DNA of 64,000 bases from the NCBI GenBank assembly GCA_002746305.1, contig NVWV01000002.1:293737-357736 (forward strand), in the 5' to 3' direction. The notes beneath the pieces were generated by a model that did not search any database, was not told the origin of the DNA, and worked only from the letters and a program-made list of their open reading frames with translations. Below, piece after piece: positions 27,465 through 36,710 of the stretch (position 1 is the first letter of the stretch; every line of letters starts with the position of its first letter). This DNA comes from Bacteroidota bacterium. Its GTDB lineage: Bacteria > Bacteroidota > Bacteroidia > NS11-12g > UBA9320. The translations under genes and the position numbers were made by a program.

Positions 27465-27564
27465 TAACTAGAAGATACCTTCATTTACTCTTTTTAAATA
27501 ATTTTTTATTTTTCATGTTAGGTTAATGTCCATAGTCGTACTAACTATAAAATTAAGTACAATT

Positions 27565-30500
27565 ATGAATTTAAAATTAACATTCCTTCTCTGCTTTTTC
27601 TTAGGTCTCATGGGACTTCAGGCAAAGGCTCAAACTACAGATTGCTCCATTTATGGAGATTCAACGGTCTGCGAAAATGAACCCCAATCTTATACATCTG
27701 GTTACGTAGGTGGTTATCAATACTCTTGGGGAGCCTTTGGTGGAACCATAGTTGGTAGTAATACTTTATCCTCAGTAAATATAAACTGGGGTTTTGTTGG
27801 TTCTGGTCAGGTGACTGTGGTCATTAAAGACTCTGCCAATACTGTTTTGTGCACCAAGGTTATGAATGTGGTTGTAAATCCGCTTCCGACACCAGAAATT
27901 ATTCCAAGTATTTCACCGATTTGCAACCTAGACACCTCAAAGCAACCTGGTTCTGATGGACGTGATGATGATTTATGCGTTTCTGCATGCGATTCTACAT
28001 GGATTACCTATTCAACAGAAAACAATGCAGGTAGCACATACACGTGGATTATCACTGGAACTACAAACTATACTGTAAGTGGAAGTTCCATAAACGTTTA
28101 TTGGGAGAATATTGGAATTGGGACGTTAAAAGTAATTGAAACTACTGCAGCTGGTTGTATCGGAGAAGATGAACTGTGCATAGACGTCATTCCAAGACCT
28201 TCCGCATCGTTTAATACAATACCTGTGACCTCTGGCGGAATCGTAAATATATGTCTTGGACAATCCGTATTCTTTGACAACACCTCAGGCCCCAATGGAG
28301 GTTCTGATTTATTTACCTATGAATGGATATTTGGCGATGGTGATGGCGACTTGTTATTTGCTCCAGGGTCTGGTGACGTATCTCACGCCTACACAAGTCC
28401 TGGTTCTCTAACCGCTTATCTCATTGTAACTAATGAATGTGGATGCAAGGACACTGCTTCTGTAATTGTGAATGTAAGTTCAGATCCTGGACCTGAAATA
28501 TACTGTGTGAGCACAGTATGCCCTGGTTCCCCCATAACTTACTCTACAAATGCTACATGTGGCGGTTACAATTGGTCAGTAACCAATGGAACAATTGTTG
28601 GTTCTGCCACCAATCCTGAAGTTACTATTCAATGGTCTGGTGTTTCGCCAGCTGTAGTAACTTTAAGCACTCCTTGCGGTTCATTTTGCTCGACACCTAC
28701 CTCGTTAGTCGTTCCTGTAATACCTACAGCTCCTACTTTTTCTGGAGATACCATTATGTGTCAATACAGTTGTCAAACACTACACATAGATTGTGCTATT
28801 CCAATCGATAGTATAATTTGGCATCTACCTCCTGGAGTATTTAACATAACAGCAGATACTATCAATACACACAAACTTGAGATTTGTTCGAATGGAACCA
28901 TGTTTGACGGTACCATTTGGGTCGAATATTTTCACAACACCAATGGAAGTACTACGGACTTAGAGTGTGGTGGGGATTTGTATATACCAATTCATGTCCG
29001 TCCTCAATTTAATATTTTTGGAGCAACTGAATTCTGTGAAAATGAAAATTTCTCTTTTAATTCATTTACTCCTACTCCTACCAATGTTTTGTGGGAGATT
29101 TTTGATGCTTCTGGCACCTTAATGACTTCAACTACAGCAATGTCTGTTAGTCCATTCACAGGCACTTGGTCATATGGACCAGGTCTCTTCATTGTCTCTA
29201 AAACAGATGTGGATGACAAACATTGTAATAAAACAGAGACGATGATAGTAATCATTAATGAGAGTCCGAGTGCTCCATCCATTATAGGTCAAGATACAGT
29301 TTGTCCAAACTCATCACATATGTATACAGGTATCGTAACTGATGCTTTGCACAGTGTTAACTGGACGGTGACAAATGGTAGTCCTACATCTGGTGTTGGT
29401 AGTACTATAAATGTAACATGGAATGCTACAGGACCTTACTCAATTACAGCAAATGCACAAGATATTCAAACAGGTTGTATTTCTACTGATGTTACATTTA
29501 CAGTAGAAAGTTACCTACCTCTTGTAGCTTCAGTCATTGTAGGTCCGGACACAGTATGTTCTAACGGATTTGCTAACTACAGCACTCCTACTTATGGTGA
29601 TAACTATGAATGGAGCATAAATCCTAATATAGCAGGTAGTGTTAATACTGGTCAATATAGCAATGCCATTGAAATACAAACCAATAACTACACCGGTAAC
29701 GCTTGGATAGTTTTGGAAAGAACTCTTTGCAATATGACAACGAAAGATTCTGTCCTTATTTATGTTCGCCCTGCACCAAACCCTTCAATTATAGCACCAG
29801 ATACAGTTTGTGTAAATGCTACATTTAATGCCAGCACGACTACTACTGCTGTATCCTATGCTTGGACTTTCGGGGATGGTAATACAGGCAGTGGTACATC
29901 AACTTCTAACACCTATGATGATCCTGGGGCTTATGTAGTTACACTTACTGTTAACTATGGCGGAAGCTGTCCTATTTCAGTATCTACAACACATAATGTA
30001 GTTGTAATTCCTGCACCTGAGATAAATATTAGTACGGCAGATCCAACTAATTATTGTAACGGTACTCCTCCTCCTTCAATAAGCACAACCATGTATGCAG
30101 CAGTTTCTGTTGGAACAGTTGGCATCAAATGGTATCTGTCCCCAAGTACCTTAGTAGGAACCGGTCCTAGTTATACTGCTACCAGCACAGGTTCATACTA
30201 TGCAGTTGCCATCAATGCAGATAGTTGCACGTCTACAAGTAACACGATTGTTATTAGCTTGATAAATTGTGGCAGCAACTGTAAGCCTGAAACATATTCC
30301 TTGAACTTTGATAAGTTTAGATTGGGCTGTAATACAGATAGCTTTGACTATTCGGCTAGTAATGTATTTGGTTTAGGATGGTACTTTGATGATGCTTTCA
30401 ACCCAGGTAGTAACTATGCAACTGGTAACAATGTAACTCATACGTATACTGAACCAGGTATTTACAACATTGAACTTTGTGGTAAAGTTCCTGATTTAAG

Positions 30501-33213
30501 CACTACAAGTAATGATTCTTGTCTTGTTTGTGTTACGGTTAGTGACACCATAAATTATGTGCCAGACTTTTATCCGATAATAAACTGTACAGACTATTCA
30601 TCTAGTTATACTGTAACTTTTGACAATACAACTAAGATATTTGCTCTTGCTCCTACTCCTAGTTATGCTTGGTCTATCAATGGTGGTGGTACATTATCTA
30701 CTGCTACAGACTTTACTACAACTCTTTCACCAGGCACCTACAACATTACCTTAACCGTTGTTGGAGTTTGTGAATACACTCAAAGTATTACCATAGTGGG
30801 TCCGACGGCTGCTTCTTTTACTGCTGTTGACTCAGTATGTGTTGGAGTACCTGTACAATTCACCAACACATCTGCACCTATTTTAGGTCTAGATTGGACC
30901 TTTGGTGACGGAGCATCATCATTGCTGGAAAATCCTGTAAGAGCGTATAATAGTGCTGGAACATTTGTTACTACATTAACTATTACAAATCAGTACGGAT
31001 GTAAGGACAGTTCTCAGCAAGCAATAACAGTACTTCCTAACACGTTAGCCGGAAGCCTTACACTATCGGGTCCAAATGAATTTTGTTTTGGCGATAGTGT
31101 AGATATAACTGCCAACATAACTGGGGGGTACGCTCCATATGCTTACTTATGGACAACCATAGAAACTACAGCAACTATTCGAGCAAAGCAAACGGGGAAC
31201 TATGGTGTTGATATCTATGATTCTAAAGGTTGCTTCCTTAAAGTACCCGACACTACGATTTTTGTAAATCCAATTCCAAATGCTACTCTTTTGGGAGAAG
31301 AAGCGTACTGTCTAAATGCTGGTGAAATTATATTCGTAGCTTCTCCAATTTCTGGACACACTTTTTCTTGGTCCTATGATGGAGGTTCATATATTGGTGG
31401 AGGAAATTCATTCTTTCCTTTTAATACAGTTGGTAGTCATACTACGATAGTAGAAGTAACCAATTCCTTTGGATGTACGGACAGAGATACGTTCAACTAT
31501 GAAATTCATGGTCTTCCACCAATAACTATTGCTACAACAGGTACACTTTGCCAAGGTGATAATAATATTCTTGTTGCCAATAGCACATCTCCAATAGTTG
31601 ATTTCTATTATTGGAGTACAGGTCTGGTAAATGATAGTTTGGTTACACCTATACCAAATATTTACCAAGCTACTGTAGTTGACAGCAATGGATGTAAAAA
31701 CACTGAGAAAGTAGTTATTCATCGTCTACCAGACTTGTGTGGTCTGATGACAGGTTGTTATGAAATATGTGATACCGTTACATCTCTAAAATGGTATGCA
31801 CCTATAGGTTATGCCTCCTACCAATGGTATTACAACGGTAACCCCATTTTGGGAGCGAATACTTCTGTTCTTGATGTACCATTACACCAAAGCGGAGTTT
31901 ATACTATTGTGATTAAGAATGGTGCTGGATGTGAGATAGAATCAGAGGATATTGAAATTGAATTTGTAAACTGTGGTGATGATGATTGCGACATTAACGC
32001 ATGCGTTCATTTGGAATGTGGTAAAGTAGATGCAGATGGTAATCAACAGTATAACCTAACGTTTATACTGAATAACACTGTAAGTCCTGGTGCTAGTTTA
32101 AGCATAGTATCCGCCGACGGGACGGTAACTGCAATAACTCCACCAACTCTAGTACTTGGTTTGAATACGGGAACTGCAATATTCACTGATATACCTCCGA
32201 CTTCAGGAACCGCTTGTTTTACAATCACTATATATGATCAAGAAACCGAGTGCGATACAACAGTATGTATTGACCTACCTGACTGTCCTAAGGATGAATG
32301 TGAAGTGGATATTAAATCACCAAAGACCTTTACTTGTGCTGGTCTTGATGGAAGTGGAAATCCAATGTATTACGGATGTATCGATATAAACTGGAGCGGA
32401 AACAATGGTTCAGACGTAACTTTAGTTGCTCCTAATTCTAGCTTTACTCCTAGCCCACTTATCATAAACAATGGGACTAATACTGTGTGCTTCACCTATA
32501 CTGACCTTCCTGCATACAATCCTGGAGGAATAAGTATTACCGCCTACATATATGATCCTATTACAAAAGAGACTTGTAAAAAAGAGTTCTTTATAAAGAC
32601 AGACCAATGTGGAGAATTGTGTGAACTACAAGTTATCAAACTCAGAGCTAGATGCAACAAACAGCTTGCTGATGGAACTTGGAACTATGTATTGGACTTC
32701 GACCTGCAGAATACTACAGGAGGGCCAGCAAACATTCAAATTCTACCTATTGCAGAAGGGACGTTCTCTAGTGTGACTCCAAACCCTGTGCCTATGGGAT
32801 GGAATAGTGTTAGTGCAATCTTTACAGATTATGGGGCATCCAATGCTGGCGAAGAGATTTGTTTCCGAATTCTAATTACAAATCCTTTAAATGGCAGTAA
32901 GTGCTATGCAGATGTATGTGTAGAACTTCCCAATTGTGATAAAGTTTCTGTGCCACACGAAGACTTGGACAATAAGGTTTCCATTTTCCCGAACCCAATA
33001 AAGGACATTGTCAATATAAAGCTAGATGCAGAGTTTGGTGATGCCAATGTAAAATTATTGGATCTCAATGGAAGAATAATTCAAACAAAACGTATTGCTT
33101 CAACGGGAGTTATTATAACTTTTAATGTTGAATCTCTTGAATCTGGTATCTATATTATAGAAATAGACAGCTCAGAAGGTCAAAAAGTACGAAAGAAAAT
33201 CTTCAAAGAGTAA
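27565..33213 (+). CDS. Giant PKD-repeat surface protein with T9SS sorting domain
   Basis: The ATG at 27565 gives 1,882 residues with signal peptide MNLKLTFLLCFFLGLMGLQA. Most of the protein is PKD and PKD-like modules, marked by openings such as GDSTVC, GDTIMC, GQDTVC, GPDTVC, APDTVC and AVDSVC, and by cores such as YEWIFGDGDGD, YAWTFGDGNTG and LDWTFGDGASS. The last third has four cysteine-paired modules (CGSNCKPETY, CGDDDCDINAC, CPKDECEVDI, CGELCELQVI), each introducing a beta domain of 80-100 residues. The end is a type A T9SS domain (VSIFPNPIKDIVNIKLD ... KKIFKE). It is expected at the cell surface, in adhesion or matrix roles; no enzyme domain is seen. A strong terminator follows 20 bp after the stop. 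Confidence 0.88.
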   Translation: MNLKLTFLLCFFLGLMGLQAKAQTTDCSIYGDSTVCENEPQSYTSGYVGGYQYSWGAFGGTIVGSNTLSSVNINWGFVGSGQVTVVIKDSANTVLCTKVMNVVVNPLPTPEIIPSISPICNLDTSKQPGSDGRDDDLCVSACDSTWITYSTENNAGSTYTWIITGTTNYTVSGSSINVYWENIGIGTLKVIETTAAGCIGEDELCIDVIPRPSASFNTIPVTSGGIVNICLGQSVFFDNTSGPNGGSDLFTYEWIFGDGDGDLLFAPGSGDVSHAYTSPGSLTAYLIVTNECGCKDTASVIVNVSSDPGPEIYCVSTVCPGSPITYSTNATCGGYNWSVTNGTIVGSATNPEVTIQWSGVSPAVVTLSTPCGSFCSTPTSLVVPVIPTAPTFSGDTIMCQYSCQTLHIDCAIPIDSIIWHLPPGVFNITADTINTHKLEICSNGTMFDGTIWVEYFHNTNGSTTDLECGGDLYIPIHVRPQFNIFGATEFCENENFSFNSFTPTPTNVLWEIFDASGTLMTSTTAMSVSPFTGTWSYGPGLFIVSKTDVDDKHCNKTETMIVIINESPSAPSIIGQDTVCPNSSHMYTGIVTDALHSVNWTVTNGSPTSGVGSTINVTWNATGPYSITANAQDIQTGCISTDVTFTVESYLPLVASVIVGPDTVCSNGFANYSTPTYGDNYEWSINPNIAGSVNTGQYSNAIEIQTNNYTGNAWIVLERTLCNMTTKDSVLIYVRPAPNPSIIAPDTVCVNATFNASTTTTAVSYAWTFGDGNTGSGTSTSNTYDDPGAYVVTLTVNYGGSCPISVSTTHNVVVIPAPEINISTADPTNYCNGTPPPSISTTMYAAVSVGTVGIKWYLSPSTLVGTGPSYTATSTGSYYAVAINADSCTSTSNTIVISLINCGSNCKPETYSLNFDKFRLGCNTDSFDYSASNVFGLGWYFDDAFNPGSNYATGNNVTHTYTEPGIYNIELCGKVPDLSTTSNDSCLVCVTVSDTINYVPDFYPIINCTDYSSSYTVTFDNTTKIFALAPTPSYAWSINGGGTLSTATDFTTTLSPGTYNITLTVVGVCEYTQSITIVGPTAASFTAVDSVCVGVPVQFTNTSAPILGLDWTFGDGASSLLENPVRAYNSAGTFVTTLTITNQYGCKDSSQQAITVLPNTLAGSLTLSGPNEFCFGDSVDITANITGGYAPYAYLWTTIETTATIRAKQTGNYGVDIYDSKGCFLKVPDTTIFVNPIPNATLLGEEAYCLNAGEIIFVASPISGHTFSWSYDGGSYIGGGNSFFPFNTVGSHTTIVEVTNSFGCTDRDTFNYEIHGLPPITIATTGTLCQGDNNILVANSTSPIVDFYYWSTGLVNDSLVTPIPNIYQATVVDSNGCKNTEKVVIHRLPDLCGLMTGCYEICDTVTSLKWYAPIGYASYQWYYNGNPILGANTSVLDVPLHQSGVYTIVIKNGAGCEIESEDIEIEFVNCGDDDCDINACVHLECGKVDADGNQQYNLTFILNNTVSPGASLSIVSADGTVTAITPPTLVLGLNTGTAIFTDIPPTSGTACFTITIYDQETECDTTVCIDLPDCPKDECEVDIKSPKTFTCAGLDGSGNPMYYGCIDINWSGNNGSDVTLVAPNSSFTPSPLIINNGTNTVCFTYTDLPAYNPGGISITAYIYDPITKETCKKEFFIKTDQCGELCELQVIKLRARCNKQLADGTWNYVLDFDLQNTTGGPANIQILPIAEGTFSSVTPNPVPMGWNSVSAIFTDYGASNAGEEICFRILITNPLNGSKCYADVCVELPNCDKVSVPHEDLDNKVSIFPNPIKDIVNIKLDAEFGDANVKLLDLNGRIIQTKRIASTGVIITFNVESLESGIYIIEIDSSEGQKVRKKIFKE

Positions 33214-33233
33214 ACCAATAATCTTTCAATTTA

Positions 33234-33269
33234 AAATGCCGATCAACGTTGTTGACCGGCATTTTTTTT
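33234..33269 (+). terminator. Intrinsic terminator after the PKD gene
   Basis: A 13-bp stem with one mismatch (AAATGCCGATCAAC / GTTGACCGGCATTT) and a 3-base loop is followed by eight T residues. Confidence 0.9.
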
Positions 33270-33334
33270 ATGAGGGCTTTTTTTGAAGGTTATTTTATTC
33301 TCGGTGTCAATAGAGAAGCAATTATTTTCATTAA

Positions 33335-33432
33335 TGACTAGCAGTATCTTTATTGGGGGAGGGATAAAGGATCTGGTAGATTAGAAATAAAATCTACTCT
33401 TTATGAGGCTAAATATTATGTACCGCTAGTCA
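33335..33432. ncRNA. Candidate structured RNA, predicted three-way junction (unconfirmed)
   Basis: Between the terminators at 33234-33269 and 33504-33529 lie about 230 bases with no ORF. Bases 33335-33346 (TGACTAGCAGTA) pair with 33421-33432 (TACCGCTAGTCA) with a single A-C mismatch. Enclosed are two hairpins: CTTTAT 33348-33353 with ATAAAG 33364-33369 around a G-rich loop, and GTAGATT 33376-33382 with AATCTAC 33391-33397. Nested stems of this kind in an otherwise empty convergent gap suggest a non-coding RNA. I see no clear promoter, match no Rfam family by memory, and cannot give the strand. Chance pairing or a decayed mobile element remains possible. Confidence 0.3.
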
Positions 33433-33503
33433 GCAGGTAAATGAATTATTATATGGCAAAAGAAAAGAATCCTAAAATCCTATGAAATACCCAAATGGTG
33501 ATA

Positions 33504-33529
33504 CCTAAATACCCTTTTGGGTATTTAGG
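33504..33529 (-). terminator. Intrinsic terminator of the response-regulator operon
   Basis: A perfect 11-bp stem CCTAAATACCC / GGGTATTTAGG with a TTTT loop overlaps the stop codon of the regulator gene (33525-33527). The T-tract is poor, so termination may be weak; an attenuation or mRNA-stability role is possible. Confidence 0.6.
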
Positions 33530-34178
33530 TTATGCTGTAAATATTATTTCTGATAGCATAAACGACTAACCCTGCAGTATTTTTACTTCCAGTCTTTCGT
33601 AAAATCTTCTTACGATATGTATGAATCGTATTTGGAGAGAGACCGAATGAAGATGCTATCTGTTCGTTAGTTTTCTGATTGCAAATCCCAATTATGATTC
33701 CTTCCTCAAGTTCTGTAAGTTCATTTTCAGAAAATTCACTTTGATTATCGCCTCTATTTCCAAAGACCATCCTACGAGTAAAATCATTGATATAGAAGCC
33801 ATTCTTATGTACTTCATGGATAGAAATGATTATTTCTTTAGTGTCAGTACCTTTGAATAAATACCCATTCCCTCCTGCCTGTATTACTTCCGACACAATT
33901 CTTGCTTCCTTGTGCATCGACAGACCAATAATTCCTATAGAATCACCAAATTTTTCCCGTACTAGCTTAATACCATCAGGACCAACCTCGTCACCAATAG
34001 CATAATCCATAAGAATAATATCTGGCTTCTCATCCCAAGCAAGCTTAGACTCAAACTCACTCAAGGAAGATGCTTCAAAAAGAATCTCAAATTCGGGAAC
34101 GTTGCCTAAAAAACCAGCTAATGCAGACCTCATAACATTGTGGTCATCAACAAGAGCTATTTTAATTTTATTAGGCAA
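33525..34178 (-). CDS. NarL/FixJ-type response regulator (REC + LuxR HTH)
   Basis: The 217-residue protein has a receiver domain with D11-D12 in LVDDHN, phospho-acceptor D58 in IILMDYA and K109 in GYLFKGT. A LuxR-type helix-turn-helix at about 148-210 (KTNEQIASSFGLSPNTIHTYRKKILRK is its core) follows. A TTG at 34178 is the only plausible start, because an in-frame stop lies three codons upstream. It is the last gene of a leftward cassette whose HPK7-type histidine kinase is the natural phosphodonor. The targets are unknown; the cassette itself is a possible target. Confidence 0.9.
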   Translation of the reverse strand: MPNKIKIALVDDHNVMRSALAGFLGNVPEFEILFEASSLSEFESKLAWDEKPDIILMDYAIGDEVGPDGIKLVREKFGDSIGIIGLSMHKEARIVSEVIQAGGNGYLFKGTDTKEIIISIHEVHKNGFYINDFTRRMVFGNRGDNQSEFSENELTELEEGIIIGICNQKTNEQIASSFGLSPNTIHTYRKKILRKTGSKNTAGLVVYAIRNNIYSIT

Positions 34179-34228
34179 ATTTCTACGTTAGATTCACAAA
34201 TAAAGACCTTTTAAAAGGAATAATGAAC

Positions 34229-34654
34229 CTATTTAATCCTCTCAATTTCCAAAATGACGTAACCACTTCCTATATGAACCTCCCTCCTAGCCTTATTAGC
34301 AAAGAAATTTAGCTGTCCACCTTCAGTTACCTCATAACGGTTGAGTTTTAGACCAATCAAAAATTGCTGATCATCTCGCTTGTTTATGGTACCACATAAA
34401 GCAAAATAGGGTGCTGATTTCACTCTCCTTTTACTTCTTTTGGCAAAAGGAAAATTTGTTCCTCCTGCTGTAAACTTTAAAAATTTTCTTCTCCATTTAC
34501 ATAAAGGATTCACAGAAAATGAATACACTTCTCCTGTATTTACGGATACATTTGGGTACCCGCCATATAATGTTGCTGAATCAACGTAAACATACTTTGA
34601 TTCATTTGGTTCTATTCGCACGGTTGTTTTTGAATAGCAGTTAGAACTATTCAA
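34229..34654 (-). CDS. Hypothetical small beta-rich protein, weakly LecA/PA-IL-like
   Basis: The 141-residue ORF sits between the kinase and regulator genes. It has no methionine at all other than a possible TTG start at 34654; an in-frame GTG lies 11 codons later. It shows strand-like segments (SATLYGGYPNVSVNTGEVYS, KSAPYFALCGTINKR, FLIGLKLNRYEVTEGGQL, NFFANKARREVHIGSGYVIL). Their order recalls the PA-IL galactose-binding lectin fold, where a closing loop reads ND...NNSG, but the calcium ligands are not conserved here. A basic stretch (KRSKRRVK) lies mid-protein, and there is no signal peptide. The function is unknown. It could be a ligand-sensing partner of the two-component pair, or a decaying gene. 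Confidence 0.5.
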   Translation of the reverse strand: MNSSNCYSKTTVRIEPNESKYVYVDSATLYGGYPNVSVNTGEVYSFSVNPLCKWRRKFLKFTAGGTNFPFAKRSKRRVKSAPYFALCGTINKRDDQQFLIGLKLNRYEVTEGGQLNFFANKARREVHIGSGYVILEIERIK

Positions 34655-34738
34655 GTGCGAATTAAGAATTTCGAAAAAATGAAAACAATCCCCAAAAGGG
34701 TATTTTTCAATAATTTACACCATTGAAATAAAATTTAT

Positions 34739-35521
34739 TTAATTTCTTATTTTAGGGATAGTTAATGACAGACCTAATCCATTATTCTTTCTTGAAGTCA
34801 TTTCAATGGTCCCTCCGAGTGCTTCCACCCTACCTCTTATGCTTTTCATTCCTAAGCCTTCGTACTGTTGGCCAATATCAAATCCTACTCCGTCATCACC
34901 ATATTGCATATGTATGTCATCCTTACTCTCACTAAGTGTAAAAGCAACATTTCCAGCCTTAGAGTGCTTTACAGCATTGTTACTTAGCTCTTGAACCAAT
35001 CTGTAAATAGTTAGAGTTATAAGTTCCTTTTGAATTTTGCCAATAGAAATCTCCAAGGTGAATTTCATGTTTTCGGCAGTGCTATTACATCTATCAATGA
35101 TATCCTGTAAGGCCTGATTCAGGCCAAGTCTATGCAGAACTGATGGATACAATATTCTTGATACATCTGAAAATTTTTGTATAGCATCATTCAACGTTTC
35201 GGAAATAATCTTAGTAACTCTAGGTAGGTCATCGTAATCCCTAGAAGCTACTTTTTGATCAATCTGCTGCACAAATAATCGAACAGCAGAGAACGAAGGA
35301 CCTAAATCGTCATGTAACTCCAATCCCAGCTGTTGACGTTCTCTCTCTTGAGTTATAAGAGTATTTTCAGCAATTTCCTTCTGCTTCTTCACCTCAAGCA
35401 CATGGAGTTTGAACTCAGCTTTTGTTTTGTTTCTATGGGCAATAAGAATCATGACCATTCCTGCCACTATAAGAAGTAGAATAAAAGAAGATCCTAAAAT
35501 TATGAGGGTGTTAGTCTCCAT
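34739..35521 (-). CDS. HPK7-type sensor histidine kinase with one membrane helix
   Basis: From the ATG at 35521 the protein is 260 residues: one N-terminal transmembrane helix (about 5-28), a short coiled coil (about 32-62), and a HisKA_3 dimerisation domain with H70 in LGLELHDDLGPSFSAVR. The HATPase_c domain follows with N181-N182 in ELSNNAVKHSK, GDDGVGFD and the G2 box GLGMKSIRGRVEALGG. There is no sensing domain, so input must come from a partner; the overlapping upstream gene for a seven-helix protein is the obvious candidate. The 22-bp overlap implies coupled translation. The track frame extends 25 codons further upstream, but that part lacks a signal. Confidence 0.9.
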   Translation of the reverse strand: METNTLIILGSSFILLLIVAGMVMILIAHRNKTKAEFKLHVLEVKKQKEIAENTLITQERERQQLGLELHDDLGPSFSAVRLFVQQIDQKVASRDYDDLPRVTKIISETLNDAIQKFSDVSRILYPSVLHRLGLNQALQDIIDRCNSTAENMKFTLEISIGKIQKELITLTIYRLVQELSNNAVKHSKAGNVAFTLSESKDDIHMQYGDDGVGFDIGQQYEGLGMKSIRGRVEALGGTIEMTSRKNNGLGLSLTIPKIRN

Positions 35522-36180
35522 CGTACCGCAATAGTAATAATTAGGTATGAGAAAAGATATATAGGTCTGTACACCGAAGACATAAGTTTCATCCAAATAC
35601 TGTAATCTTCCAGTAGTAATCTACCAAAAGCAAGTATAAAAATAGTTCCACCATAAAAGATTAAAAAACCAAGTATGACGATATATCTTCGAGTAACCTC
35701 TTCAGAAGTCTTAGTGGAATCCTTGAGAATTTTATACAACCAATAAAACATATTGACTAAAATAATTAGACTTGCAATTGACGTAAAATCTAAATACTGA
35801 TGATAAGTAAACCAAGAGCGTATAGTCGGTGCCATATCTGCATCAATGAATCTCTCAGATGACAAAGGAGTTAAGCATAAAAGCCCAAATAAAGAGACTA
35901 AAAGTATAAAACTATTGGGAATTCGTTGCATCAAATTTGTATCCCTTCGAACCAAATTTGATACAACGTACATTTGAACAATTTGATTGATAGCAAAACC
36001 AACTATAGTGTTTGGTAAGATATTCCAATCGTCTCGTCCCATGAGAGAATAAAACTCTCCAAAGGCTGATAAGCCTAGATAAAAGGCTATATACCAATCT
36101 AGAGTCGTTTTGTCTTTTTTAAAAAAAACAACAAGAAAAAGAGAAAATACAATAGCAAAAGCTATATAAGTATTTTCCAT
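35500..36180 (-). CDS. Seven-helix membrane protein, probable sensor partner of the histidine kinase
   Basis: The 226-residue product has about seven hydrophobic helices (near 3-20, 30-46, 57-77, 90-105, 130-152, 168-187 and 202-219), short loops and no extracytoplasmic domain. Examples are AFAIVFSLFLVVFF, FTSIASLIILVNMFYWLY and PIYLFSYLIITIAV. It ends where the kinase begins, with a 22-bp overlap. In many bacteria seven-helix modules are fused to kinases as sensors; here the two parts seem to be separate proteins. I do not recognise a named family. The preceding 100-residue gene ends 6 bp before it, so all three are made from one message. Confidence 0.75.
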   Translation of the reverse strand: MENTYIAFAIVFSLFLVVFFKKDKTTLDWYIAFYLGLSAFGEFYSLMGRDDWNILPNTIVGFAINQIVQMYVVSNLVRRDTNLMQRIPNSFILLVSLFGLLCLTPLSSERFIDADMAPTIRSWFTYHQYLDFTSIASLIILVNMFYWLYKILKDSTKTSEEVTRRYIVILGFLIFYGGTIFILAFGRLLLEDYSIWMKLMSSVYRPIYLFSYLIITIAVRWRLTPS

Positions 36181-36186
36181 CTCTCC

Positions 36187-36489
36187 TTATGAATTAAGGG
36201 GGTTTGGCGAAGAGGTAATTGGTGGATCCATTTTCATATGGTCCGCAAGATACCCATTGTAAAGGTCATTTCCTGCGGCATCAACAGCTACAAGTACCAA
36301 TGCGTTTTCTCCCGCCGCTGTTTCTGCATAATATATTCTCAAACCTTCATAGCCTACTTCACTAGTTAAACTCGCAATAGCTTCCTTGGAAAACTTACCT
36401 GCTTTTATTGCTTGTGGATTTGCATCCCTGAATCTTTTTGTCATTTCAGCTGCTTCTAGAAGTGAAATGGAATGGTCTTGACTACTCAT
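36187..36489 (-). CDS. Small conserved Bacteroidota protein, 100 aa, first gene of signalling cassette
   Basis: The ATG at 36489 gives 100 residues: MSSQDHSISLLEAAEMTKRF, then a central GLRIYYAETAAGENALVLVA and VDAAGNDLYNGYL, ending ITSSPNPLNS. The pattern of an N-terminal helix, a GLRIYY strand, V.VDA.GND and a closing NPLN matches, from memory, a family of unknown small proteins often present in Flavobacteriales and related groups. It has no signal peptide or membrane helix. It heads the five-gene cassette with seven-helix protein, kinase, LecA-like protein and response regulator. A cytoplasmic accessory or ligand-binding role in that pathway is inference only. Confidence 0.7.
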   Translation of the reverse strand: MSSQDHSISLLEAAEMTKRFRDANPQAIKAGKFSKEAIASLTSEVGYEGLRIYYAETAAGENALVLVAVDAAGNDLYNGYLADHMKMDPPITSSPNPLNS

Positions 36490-36710
36490 AGGTTCAAATG
36501 AACAATGAATTATAAGAATGTTATTCCTTTTTAAGGCTTGGGTGTCTAAATAAAGAGTCAACTAGACATGAAACTAAATATGTAAACTGTTCTTAAGTCT
36601 AATAGATAGGTTCTTACAACTAAGATTGCTATCCTTTAGAGTTAACATTATAACCTTAAAATAATATTTGCAATGTTTCGATCGAATCGATGTTAAGACC
36701 ACATTTTACG

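Noticed and set aside
31408..31722. Leftward 104-aa ORF inside the PKD gene
   Set aside because: Antisense to a clear PKD repeat region, with no start context or recognisable domain.
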